Assembly: GCA_017541665.1 (NCBI GenBank)
Contig: JAFXYP010000027.1
Span: 1-36,154, forward strand
Direction: 5' to 3'
Length of the DNA: 36,154 bases
Origin: Lentisphaeria bacterium
GTDB lineage: Bacteria; Verrucomicrobiota; Lentisphaeria; Victivallales; UBA1829
The position numbers and the translations under genes were made by a program. This document shows, piece by piece, positions 24,229 to 31,420 of the stretch (position 1 is its first letter; each line of letters starts with the position of its first letter). The notes under the pieces are model-generated. The model searched no databases. It was not told where the DNA came from and was given only the letters and a program-made list of their open reading frames with translations.

Positions 24229-24256
24229 ACAATAGCGCAGGTTTGCCGGAATGCAA
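24229..24256 (-). promoter_or_regulatory. candidate promoter of the CCA-enzyme gene
   Basis: Minus strand: TTGCAT (24256-24251), 16-nt spacer, TATTGT (24234-24229). It faces the nadD promoter, with predicted start points next to each other. Confidence 0.35.
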
Positions 24257-24308
24257 GCGCGCACATGACATTCCCCGTACAAAAGGACTTAGGACCGGAC
24301 GATCCCGA

Positions 24309-24956
24309 ATGAATGATGACAAACTGACAGCCGTATTCGGCGGCACGTTCGACCCCGTTCATCTCGGACACCTCGGGCTCGCGGAGTATCTGCTGAAGAG
24401 CGGCCGCGTGGACAGGGTCGTCTTCCTGCCCGCGCCGCATCCGCCCCACAAGTCCGGAGCCGAGCCGGCGCCGTTCGCCGACCGCGTGGCGATGATCCGC
24501 ACGGCGATTGCCGGGCACCCGGGAATGAGTGCAAGCGAAATGGAGGCGGAACGGACCGGGCCATCCTATACGGTCGAGACGCTGGATATCCTGAAACGGC
24601 GGTATCCGGCGGAGCGCTTCGTATGGGTGATCGGGTCGGATTCGCTGAACCAGCTCCACCAGTGGTACGATGCGGAGCGCCTGGTGCGCGAGAACAGCTT
24701 CCTGGTCTATCCGCGGCCGGGCGCCGAAGCCGACCTCGACCTGTTGCGTTCGACCTGGCCGAAGGCGCTTTTCGACAAGCTTGCCGGCGGGATCCTGGAA
24801 GGCGCGCCGGAATTCGATACGAGTTCGACCGAAGTGCGGCAGCGTCTGGTCGAACAGGGCATGGTCGCCTGCCGGGACATGCTGCCGGGACCCGTGCAGG
24901 ACTACATCAGAAATCATAAACTTTACCCTCAGAGAAACGGAGATACCACCACATGA
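24309..24956 (+). CDS. nadD: nicotinate-nucleotide adenylyltransferase
   Basis: 215 residues. It transfers AMP from ATP to nicotinate mononucleotide, the step before NadE in NAD synthesis. Nucleotidyltransferase motifs: AVFGGTFDPVHLGHLGLAEY (about 8-27), PAPHPPHKSG with the substrate-loop histidine, FVWVIGSDSLNQLHQW, and the C-terminal SSTEVRQRL (the ISSTxxR motif). The ATG at 24309 is where homology starts; the ribosome-binding site is poor (AGGA about 15 nt away). It overlaps rsfS by 4 nt, a common pairing in bacteria. Confidence 0.95.
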   Translation: MNDDKLTAVFGGTFDPVHLGHLGLAEYLLKSGRVDRVVFLPAPHPPHKSGAEPAPFADRVAMIRTAIAGHPGMSASEMEAERTGPSYTVETLDILKRRYPAERFVWVIGSDSLNQLHQWYDAERLVRENSFLVYPRPGAEADLDLLRSTWPKALFDKLAGGILEGAPEFDTSSTEVRQRLVEQGMVACRDMLPGPVQDYIRNHKLYPQRNGDTTT

Positions 24957-25423
24957 ACGACGAACAGGAACCCAAAAAGACGAAAAAGGATTTCAAAGTG
25001 CTGGACGTGATCGAATTGTGCGAAAAGGTCGCCTACGACCACAAAGCCGAGCACATTCTCCGGCTCGACATGACCGGGCACGACGGCGCGATCGGGGACT
25101 ACTACCTGATCTGCACCGGCCTCTCCGAACCACATATCGGCGCCATCGCCGAACGCATCCAGCGTGCGGTGCGCGAGGAATACGGCATCCATCCCGCCAC
25201 GCTCGACGGCACCCCGCAGAGCCAGTGGATCATCGTGGATTTCGGATTCCTGCTGATCCACATCATGACGAACGAGACGCGCGACCGCTACCAGCTGGAA
25301 CAGCTCTGGGGCGACGTGCCGAGCTACGACGCCATGGCGAAGCTGGATGCGGAGCACGAGAAGCTTGCCGCGGCCCGCCGGAAACAGGCCGAAAAAGGCA
25401 TTGGCGCGGGAGCGGACGAATGA
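24953..25423 (+). CDS. rsfS: ribosome silencing factor RsfS (Iojap family)
   Basis: 156 residues. RsfS binds uL14 on the 50S subunit and blocks subunit joining during nutrient limitation. Family features: VLDVIELCEKVAYDHKAEHILRLDM (split over about 16-40), GDYYLICTGLSEPHIGAIAERI (about 48-69), SQWIIVDFGFLLIHIMTNETRDRYQLEQLWGD (about 89-120). A hydrophilic Lys-rich N-terminus and a helical tail extend it beyond the usual 105-120 residues. Its ATG overlaps the nadD stop by 4 nt, and its TGA overlaps the next ATG. Confidence 0.95.
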   Translation: MNDEQEPKKTKKDFKVLDVIELCEKVAYDHKAEHILRLDMTGHDGAIGDYYLICTGLSEPHIGAIAERIQRAVREEYGIHPATLDGTPQSQWIIVDFGFLLIHIMTNETRDRYQLEQLWGDVPSYDAMAKLDAEHEKLAAARRKQAEKGIGAGADE

Positions 25424-26025
25424 CCGACCCGTTCCGCGACGGAGATTTCCGCGACGAATTCGAGTGGGAGAAGGAAATCCGCAAGGACGACGACCGGGTG
25501 CATGACTACCTGGCCGAACTCCCGCGTTACATCGACCTCCCGGACGAGGACAAGGTCATCTCCAAACGCATCCGCCGGCGCGGCTCCACGTGGGATGACG
25601 ATTTCGATGCGCCTTCCGACGACGATTACGATGACGATTACGACGACGTGCCGGAGGAGGATTTCTACCGGAACCGCGACGGAAGCGACGTGTACATGGC
25701 CGCATCGAACATGGCGATCGAACTGACCGAGTATTTTGCCGTGGAGAAGGACCAGACCTCCGCGCGCACCATGATGCGTGCCCTGACACTCCTCGGGAAA
25801 CTGATGGCGCGTTCGCTGGACGTCCTCCGCCTGGAGGACGGCGACCTGATCACATTCCGGATCGCGCTTGCCAAGCGTTTTCTCGCCGACCTCAACGAGC
25901 TGATCGGCGAATACGAAAAATTCCCGGAGCCGGTCCGCGACAAGTTTCTGAAAGACGCGTTCGCGATGCGCGACGACGTGCTGGCGAAGATACGCCAGTA
26001 CCGCCGGGACCTGAAACGGAAATGA
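25420..26025 (+). CDS. acidic protein of unknown function in the nadD-rsfS operon
   Basis: 201 residues, no recognised domain. The ATG at 25420 overlaps the rsfS stop (ATGA); the same frame is open far upstream through nadD and rsfS, but that is a shadow. Residues 1-80 are very acidic and probably disordered, with an Asp-rich run near 59-81 (SDDDYDDDYDDVPEEDF) interrupted by a basic KRIRRR. Residues about 92-201 are helical (MAASNMAIELTEYFAVEKDQ, MMRALTLLGKLMARSLD, LAKRFLADLNELIGEYEKF). It could bind a basic partner such as a ribosomal or nucleic-acid-associated protein, but this is only inferred from charge. Confidence 0.8.
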   Translation: MTDPFRDGDFRDEFEWEKEIRKDDDRVHDYLAELPRYIDLPDEDKVISKRIRRRGSTWDDDFDAPSDDDYDDDYDDVPEEDFYRNRDGSDVYMAASNMAIELTEYFAVEKDQTSARTMMRALTLLGKLMARSLDVLRLEDGDLITFRIALAKRFLADLNELIGEYEKFPEPVRDKFLKDAFAMRDDVLAKIRQYRRDLKRK

Positions 26026-26076
26026 ACATGGACGGATGTCTTCCGCCGGAAAAAACGCAAAAAAATCAGAATCCGC

Positions 26077-26103
26077 GGAACAAACCGGAAAACAGATTGT
26101 CTG
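26077..26103 (+). promoter_or_regulatory. candidate ECF-type autoregulatory promoter
   Basis: GGAAC (26077-26081), 17-nt spacer, GTCTG (26099-26103), upstream of the sigma gene ATG at 26122. The GGAAC / GTC layout matches the general ECF promoter form, which is often self-activating. The leader would be only about 12 nt. Single example, so tentative. Confidence 0.4.
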
Positions 26104-26121
26104 TAGAAAACAAGGACAGCG

Positions 26122-26748
26122 ATGGAACTGGAACAAAAGACTCGTGAAGATGCTCTCCTGAAGGCGTTCCGAAGCGGCGACGACACTGCGTTCGACGGCC
26201 TGATCGAGATGTACTCCGCGAAACTGTACAAGGTCGCCTATGCGCTGCTCGGATCCCGCCAGGATGCCGAGGAAGTCGTGCAGGACACCTTTCTGCGGGC
26301 GTACCGCGCCCTGCAGGCGTTTCGCGGCGAATCGAGCCTGGAGACCTGGCTTCACCGCATCACCGTGAACCTGGCCCGGAACAAGTACCAGTGGAACCAC
26401 CGGCGCGGAGGCGGCCTGAACGTGAGCCTCACCATGGGCGACGACGCGGACGGAGAGTCCGGGCCGGAGAACGAGCAGGACGTGCCCGACCGGAGGATGG
26501 AACCGGACCTGGTCCTGGAACACGACGAAATCGGAACGAACATCATGAAAGCCCTGAACAATCTGCCGGACAACCTGCGCGAGACCATGCTGCTGCGCCA
26601 TGTGAACGACATGCCGTACGAGCAGATCGCGGAGAAACTGGACTGCAAGGTCGGAACCGTGAAGTCCCGTCTTTCCCGCGGCCGCGAAATGCTCCGGGAC
26701 TATCTTGTCTCCGTCGGGATCCTCTCTTCCGCCGGCGGCATACATTAG
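26122..26748 (+). CDS. ECF (group 4) RNA polymerase sigma factor
   Basis: 208 residues. Sigma-2 region: AFDGLIEMYSAKLYKVAYAL, then DAEEVVQDTFLRAYRALQAF (about 51-70) and SLETWLHRITVNLARN. Sigma-4 region: ALNNLPDNLRETMLLRHVNDMPYEQIAEKL followed by KVGTVKSRLSRGREML, the DNA-reading helix-turn-helix. Between them is an acidic linker of about 40 residues. AAGGA stands 6 nt from the ATG. The next gene, 36 nt downstream, encodes its probable anti-sigma factor. A possible self-recognised promoter lies at 26077-26103. Confidence 0.95.
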   Translation: MELEQKTREDALLKAFRSGDDTAFDGLIEMYSAKLYKVAYALLGSRQDAEEVVQDTFLRAYRALQAFRGESSLETWLHRITVNLARNKYQWNHRRGGGLNVSLTMGDDADGESGPENEQDVPDRRMEPDLVLEHDEIGTNIMKALNNLPDNLRETMLLRHVNDMPYEQIAEKLDCKVGTVKSRLSRGREMLRDYLVSVGILSSAGGIH

Positions 26749-26784
26749 GCTTTCCACCATGCAAACACCCATCCCGAGGATAAA

Positions 26785-27690
26785 ATGAACAATTCAGCAG
26801 CTTCCCCCGGCTGCCCGGATCCGGAAACGATATCGGCGTTCTTCGACGGCGAGCTTTCGCCGGACGAGAGTCTTCGCGCGCATTTGGACTCCTGCCCGGA
26901 CTGCACCGGACGCCTCGCGGACTACGCCGTTCTGCGCGAACACCTGTCGCGTGCCGCGGCTTCCGAACCGGATTCCGGGATGAACGCCCGGATCGCGGCA
27001 TTCGTCCGCGCCGAATCCGCCGGACTTGCTCCGGCCGCCCTGCATGAACGCGATTTCTCCAATTCCCGTACCGCCTGGATCCTGCGCATTGCCGCATTGT
27101 TCCTTCTGGGCGGTTTCTTCGTGTATCTCCTGCTGGACCAGATGCACGTGAACCATGCGCGGAACGGCGGCTTCCGCACCGCCTCGTCCGGAGTTGCGCA
27201 TGGTTCCGCGAAGCCTCTTCCCGCGCTTGAAGCGGAACCCGGCACGGGCGACTATGTCCGGGCGCGGCTCGTTTCCAATTCTCCGTCGGCGCGGCAGTAT
27301 GCGATCGACATCGACCCTGCGCTGGTCCCGGACGAATACGACGGCATTCCGGGCGACGGCCGCATCCCGATCCTGCTTCCGTCCGATTCCTCTTCGGCCG
27401 AGGACCTGATGCGGCGGATCCCGCTTCATCTGGACCCGGCGTTCGACGCCATGCGGATGCTGGAGTCGATCCGGCGCGATCTGACCGCTCTGGACGTCCC
27501 GGGTCTTTCGGTTGACACGGAGAGCCGTGGAAATTCCCTTTTCACGACCATCCGGCTGGATTCCGCCGGGATGTTCGACATGAGCATGACCAGAACGGAT
27601 GACGCGTTCGAGCTTTTCCTGTTGAGCGGGGACGACGCGAAGGACGACGACGGCCCGCTGGTTTTCCATATCGAGTTTTTCTGCGAATAG
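26785..27690 (+). CDS. zinc-binding anti-sigma factor (ZAS-type), membrane-anchored
   Basis: 301 residues. The N-terminal anti-sigma zinc-finger domain has CPDPETISAFFDGELSPDES (10-29) and the H-x3-C-x2-C zinc motif His33, Cys37, Cys40, which hold the sigma factor inactive. One membrane segment (AWILRIAALFLLGGFFVYLLL, about 97-117) divides it. The exported part of about 180 residues has no recognised domain. It follows the sigma gene by 36 nt and ends at a terminator (27706-27728). Release would require signal-driven proteolysis or a conformational change. Confidence 0.9.
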   Translation: MNNSAASPGCPDPETISAFFDGELSPDESLRAHLDSCPDCTGRLADYAVLREHLSRAAASEPDSGMNARIAAFVRAESAGLAPAALHERDFSNSRTAWILRIAALFLLGGFFVYLLLDQMHVNHARNGGFRTASSGVAHGSAKPLPALEAEPGTGDYVRARLVSNSPSARQYAIDIDPALVPDEYDGIPGDGRIPILLPSDSSSAEDLMRRIPLHLDPAFDAMRMLESIRRDLTALDVPGLSVDTESRGNSLFTTIRLDSAGMFDMSMTRTDDAFELFLLSGDDAKDDDGPLVFHIEFFCE

Positions 27691-27705
27691 CCAAGCCGTT
27701 CGGAT

Positions 27706-27728
27706 GTCCCCGTGAATATGCGGCGGAC
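27706..27728 (+). terminator. intrinsic terminator after the anti-sigma gene
   Basis: GTCCCCG (27706-27712) pairs with CGGCGGAC (27721-27728) with one bulged C; an extended T-rich run follows (27731-27749). Confidence 0.75.
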
Positions 27729-27760
27729 GATTCTTTTTTTTCGTTTTTTCAGATAAAGAC

Positions 27761-27788
27761 TTGAAAAAAACTTTTTTTGATATATTGT
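27761..27788 (+). promoter_or_regulatory. candidate promoter for the PEP-CTERM-like/TPR gene pair
   Basis: TTGAAA (27761-27766), 16-nt spacer, TATTGT (27783-27788), inside a very AT-rich block with an imperfect palindrome GATAT...ATATC (27779-27796) that could be an operator. TATAAT at 27788-27793 is an alternative -10 but lacks a -35 at the right distance. Confidence 0.4.
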
Positions 27789-27891
27789 ATAATATCAGAA
27801 ATTATTTCAACATCCACAAAACAATTGCATCCATGTTGTCGGCGACTCCATGTACGGAGTTTGCCCGGCAACCGATCCGAAGGAGGAGAAA

Positions 27892-28566
27892 ATGAACAAA
27901 ACACTTCTGACTGCCGCCCTCGCATGCGTTCTTGCCGTCGTCGGTATTACAGCTTCCGCAAAGACCTATGCCCCTGACGACAAGGGCTCGTTCGGGAGCG
28001 CGAACGATGCGTTCTCGTCCAAAGGGTCGGAATCGCTGAAAGTCCTGATCGCGAATCCCGTTGACGCATCCGAGAACCCGGTCAAGCTGAGCGATTTCCT
28101 GACGAAGGCTCCCACGTTTACCGATGGGAATGGCGTGGATTATCATTTCGGTTATTTGAAGACGGGCACCGACAACAAAACCGAGTTCGTTCCGCTTTCC
28201 TCGTTCCTGAGCGGCATTGACAAGAATGCCGCCGACGATGCGAGAGTCGCGGCCATTTCCCTCGGTTCTTTCAAGCGCGGCGAGACCATTCAGTTCGGAT
28301 ATGCCGACGGCAGCGGAAACAACTTTACGGCGACTCCGGTCTCTTCCGGCGGTCAGGGCGATGCCCTGTACTATGCCGGATTCGATCAGGACAGTTTCTT
28401 CAAGCTCGACTTTTCGGAAGATCCGTTCAGCGGCAACATTGAAATCCTGGTCATGGGCGAACCCCTGCCTCCTGCCACGGTGACGCTTCTGATCGCCCTT
28501 GCTGCGGGCGCGGCGTTTCTCCTCTACAGCAAGCGCAGACGCGAACGCTGCGCCGAACAGGCATGA
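27892..28566 (+). CDS. exported protein with PEP-CTERM-like sorting signal
   Basis: 224 residues. The ATG at 27892 is chosen because GGAGGA lies 5-7 nt upstream and a clean signal peptide begins there (about 1-23, ending TASA). The C-terminus has the tripartite layout of exosortase substrates: a Pro-containing motif (GEPLPPATVTLL, starting near residue 189), a hydrophobic segment (LLIALAAGAAFLLY) and a basic cluster (SKRRRER). The motif is PLPP rather than canonical PEP. The exported part is Gly/Ser/Asp-rich, beta-type, with no known domain. No exosortase is in the window. It overlaps the next gene by 4 nt. It could simply be a single-pass surface protein if the motif is not recognised. Confidence 0.8.
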   Translation: MNKTLLTAALACVLAVVGITASAKTYAPDDKGSFGSANDAFSSKGSESLKVLIANPVDASENPVKLSDFLTKAPTFTDGNGVDYHFGYLKTGTDNKTEFVPLSSFLSGIDKNAADDARVAAISLGSFKRGETIQFGYADGSGNNFTATPVSSGGQGDALYYAGFDQDSFFKLDFSEDPFSGNIEILVMGEPLPPATVTLLIALAAGAAFLLYSKRRRERCAEQA

Positions 28567-31160
28567 GGGAAGAGGACGAACCGAAAGACAACGGCGGAAT
28601 TACTCAGGATCCCGCCGGAACAGAGTACCGGGAAGGGGGACGGTACTCTGATCGTTTTCGTCCCGAATCTGCCGCGGACGAAACAAAAAAGGAGAGTGGT
28701 GCCGACGAAGCGGAAGACGCCGCGTCCCTGCCGCGAGGGAACATGACCCGCGAGGAAATGGAACGCCGATACCGGGACGATCCCCGTTTCGCCATGCTTT
28801 TCGACCACGGGGAAGAGGGCGACAAAAAATCGAAAGCCGGATGGAGCATCAAAGTCGGCGGCATACGCCTGACTCCGACGCGCATCCTGATCCTCGGCGT
28901 TTTTTTCCTGATTGTATTGATTTGCCTGGGCGCCAGCGTGGTTTACGCAATCCGGGACATCGGCAAATACAAGGATTTCTCGCGGGCGGTCGCTTTGTAT
29001 GAAGCAGGGGATTATGATGATGCGAGAATGCTGTTCGTCAAGGTGCTGAGCGAGGATCCGAACAAGGAACCCGCCTTGCGGATGATGGCGGAGATATACC
29101 ACCATTTCGGCGACTGGAACAACGAGGCCTTCTTCCGTCAGAGGATCATGCGCCTGAACCCGCTGGACCGGGAATGCTTCCATGCTTTTCTGGAGAGCGC
29201 GTTCCGTGCGAGAAACTTCGGAACCATATACTCCATCCTTAACCTGAGGTTCATGGAGAATCCCGAACTCCCGCCGGACGAGGGCGCCCTGTTCCTGATC
29301 TCCGCACTGAATTCCGGCCATGTATCGCACGGCAGGGATTTCTGCGAGGCCATGAAGAAGTCGGATCCGAACTACTTCTCCGATACGGAACGGGGGCGTT
29401 TCGGGGAAACCCTGCTCGCCTCCGCCGGCCTGAACCGGGAAAAGGCACGGAGTTACATTTCCACGCTTGACCAGATTCAGGATCCGCAGGTCCGCTTTGA
29501 GATGATGGACATGCTGGTGCATTTCCTGTCGACGCAGCGAGACCGGGAAGCGGACTCGGAAATGGAGAAGCTGCTTCTCCAGGCTGCCGAACTGAACGAA
29601 TTCGCAGGGGCGCCCATGCTGGCAAATTATTACTATATGCGCTACCGGTTCGAAGACACGATGCGTGTCTGCGACGGATATTTCAAGACGAAGATCAACG
29701 CCGTCATGCCCGTCCTGTATGGAGAAAGCTGCGTCCTGAGCGGCCAGCCGGAGCTGCTGCCGCCGGCGGCCGACAAGATCCGCCAACTCTCGGGCCGCCA
29801 GTCCAGGATGCTCGCCGCGTATCTGGATGCACTGGGGGCTTTCAGCAAAGGCGACGACGACGCCATGCAGAGGTTCCTGCAGGTGGCGGGTCCCACGATC
29901 GAAACGCCGCTTTCCTCTCTTATGAGGCTCCAGTTGGCACTGAAGCAGGATTCCCCGAAGGATATCCTGCAGCGCCTCGGCAGAATCATGAAAGGGCGTC
30001 CTTTCATGGATTTCCAGCAGCGCGCCCGGACCGCCGCCCTGCAATATCTGCTTGAAAAGGCGGATGCGGACCTGCTCTCCCACCCGGACCGGCTGAACCT
30101 CTGCGCCGAGGTCGCCTCGCTGATCCAGACGCCCGAAGACGACGTCTCCTTCCTTCAGCGCATCATCCTGATGGACCGTTTCAAAAGAAAACTCCTGACG
30201 GAGGAGGATCTTCTGTCCGCGCTCCGTGCCTTTCCCGGAGATCCCATTTTTCTCCGGGTCGCCTCGGAATTCTATCTGATGAACGGGAAGGCCGCTCATG
30301 CCATGGACTACATAGCCGAAGCCAAGGCGATGCCGGACTTCCCGGAGGATATGAAACCGTTCGTCAATGTGCTGTATCTTCTGGCGCTTGATCAGCTGGG
30401 GCGCAGGGACGATGCGGAAAAGGAGTTCCGAAATCTTGTCGAGCAGGACAAGGGGGAAAGGCTTCTTTGTCCCTATTATGAGTTCTGCGTTGAAAACGGC
30501 TTCGTCGATTCCCTGAAGTCGCTTGCCGAAATGCTCGCCTCCCTGCCGGAGGATTCCGCAAAGCGCGCCGCCCTGCCGTTCGTCCAGGCCGAGATCCTGC
30601 TGAACGAAGGCAAAAAGGATGAGGCGCTCGACCTCTTTGAGAAAAGCGATTCGAAGGATCCGCGTTTCATCTTCCATGCCGCTACGCGTCTCGCGGAAGC
30701 CGGACGGAACGATGCCGCATTCGAACGGTATGTTTCCATCAGGGACACTTATCCGGACAAGGCGCTCGTCAACATCAACCTCTCGGAACTGTATTCCGAA
30801 AAGGGCGACAAGGAACATGCGCTCGCCAGTGCGCGGACGGCATGGCAGGAGGATCAGAACAATCTGCTCTCCCGGTATATCTACGGCAAGCGCCTCTATG
30901 AGGGGGGACAGTATGCGGATGCCATCGCAGTCCTCAAGTTCCCGCAGTACAAGGCGAGTTTCCCCGAGGAGATGCTGGACCTCTGGTCGAAAGCCATTCG
31001 CGAGCAGATCAAGGCCGACTACTACGCCGAACGCTACACGCCCGCGCTGGAAAACGCAAAATTCCTCCTGATCTATTTCCCGGATGACAGGTTCGGAAAA
31101 GACTACCTCGAACGGGTCGAACGGATCCGCCGCCACGAGACGGTCGGCGGCAATATGTGA
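28563..31160 (+). CDS. large membrane-anchored TPR protein
   Basis: 865 residues. An acidic hydrophilic N-terminus (1-100) faces the cytoplasm, followed by one membrane segment (RILILGVFFLIVLICLGASV, about 107-126) and some 730 residues of TPR-type helical repeats outside (ALYEAGDYDDARMLFVKVL, LALDQLGRRDDAEKEFRNLV, YGKRLYEGGQYADAIAVLKF). It overlaps the PEP-CTERM-like gene by 4 nt (ATGA), so the two are made together. This topology suits a periplasmic scaffold for assembly or sorting of envelope proteins; this role is inference. No catalytic motif is seen. Confidence 0.87.
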   Translation: MREEDEPKDNGGITQDPAGTEYREGGRYSDRFRPESAADETKKESGADEAEDAASLPRGNMTREEMERRYRDDPRFAMLFDHGEEGDKKSKAGWSIKVGGIRLTPTRILILGVFFLIVLICLGASVVYAIRDIGKYKDFSRAVALYEAGDYDDARMLFVKVLSEDPNKEPALRMMAEIYHHFGDWNNEAFFRQRIMRLNPLDRECFHAFLESAFRARNFGTIYSILNLRFMENPELPPDEGALFLISALNSGHVSHGRDFCEAMKKSDPNYFSDTERGRFGETLLASAGLNREKARSYISTLDQIQDPQVRFEMMDMLVHFLSTQRDREADSEMEKLLLQAAELNEFAGAPMLANYYYMRYRFEDTMRVCDGYFKTKINAVMPVLYGESCVLSGQPELLPPAADKIRQLSGRQSRMLAAYLDALGAFSKGDDDAMQRFLQVAGPTIETPLSSLMRLQLALKQDSPKDILQRLGRIMKGRPFMDFQQRARTAALQYLLEKADADLLSHPDRLNLCAEVASLIQTPEDDVSFLQRIILMDRFKRKLLTEEDLLSALRAFPGDPIFLRVASEFYLMNGKAAHAMDYIAEAKAMPDFPEDMKPFVNVLYLLALDQLGRRDDAEKEFRNLVEQDKGERLLCPYYEFCVENGFVDSLKSLAEMLASLPEDSAKRAALPFVQAEILLNEGKKDEALDLFEKSDSKDPRFIFHAATRLAEAGRNDAAFERYVSIRDTYPDKALVNINLSELYSEKGDKEHALASARTAWQEDQNNLLSRYIYGKRLYEGGQYADAIAVLKFPQYKASFPEEMLDLWSKAIREQIKADYYAERYTPALENAKFLLIYFPDDRFGKDYLERVERIRRHETVGGNM

Positions 31161-31361
31161 ACGCCTTTGATCCGAAGATCCCCGCGCCCGGAGGAACTGG
31201 CGTGGAGCTGGGATAAAGTGCGGATGCCGGTCCTCTGAACGACGGTTTCCTTACGGGTTTTTCCTCTCTCCTGCCCGTAGCACCACCCTATATTCTCTTT
31301 GCTTGCGTTTGCCTTTTTGCGACCTCATCTTCTCATTTCCCCCGTGCGCAATACATACAAA

Positions 31362-31388
31362 ACGGCCGCCCGGAAATCGGACGGCCGT
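31362..31388 (-). terminator. intrinsic terminator after the GH31 gene
   Basis: 11-bp stem with one mismatch (ACGGCCGCCCG 31362-31372 with CGGACGGCCGT 31378-31388), GAAAT loop, followed on the minus strand by TTTTGTATGT. It may also stop transcripts of the TPR gene arriving from the left. Confidence 0.8.
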
Positions 31389-31420
31389 GATGTCAAATGC
31401 TTCTTGCCTGGGCGGAGGGA

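Noticed and set aside
24670..25419. N-terminal extension of the acidic 201-residue protein through nadD and rsfS
   Set aside because: It is out of frame with two clearly conserved genes; the ATGA overlap at 25420 marks the real start.
28524..31136. Long minus-strand open frame opposite the 865-residue TPR gene
   Set aside because: The plus-strand frame has a signal/anchor and TPR repeats and overlaps its neighbour by ATGA; the antisense frame shows no recognisable domain.
31161..31361. Small gene between the TPR gene and the GH31 terminator
   Set aside because: No frame with a ribosome-binding site or family resemblance; it looks like the 3' flanks of two convergent genes.
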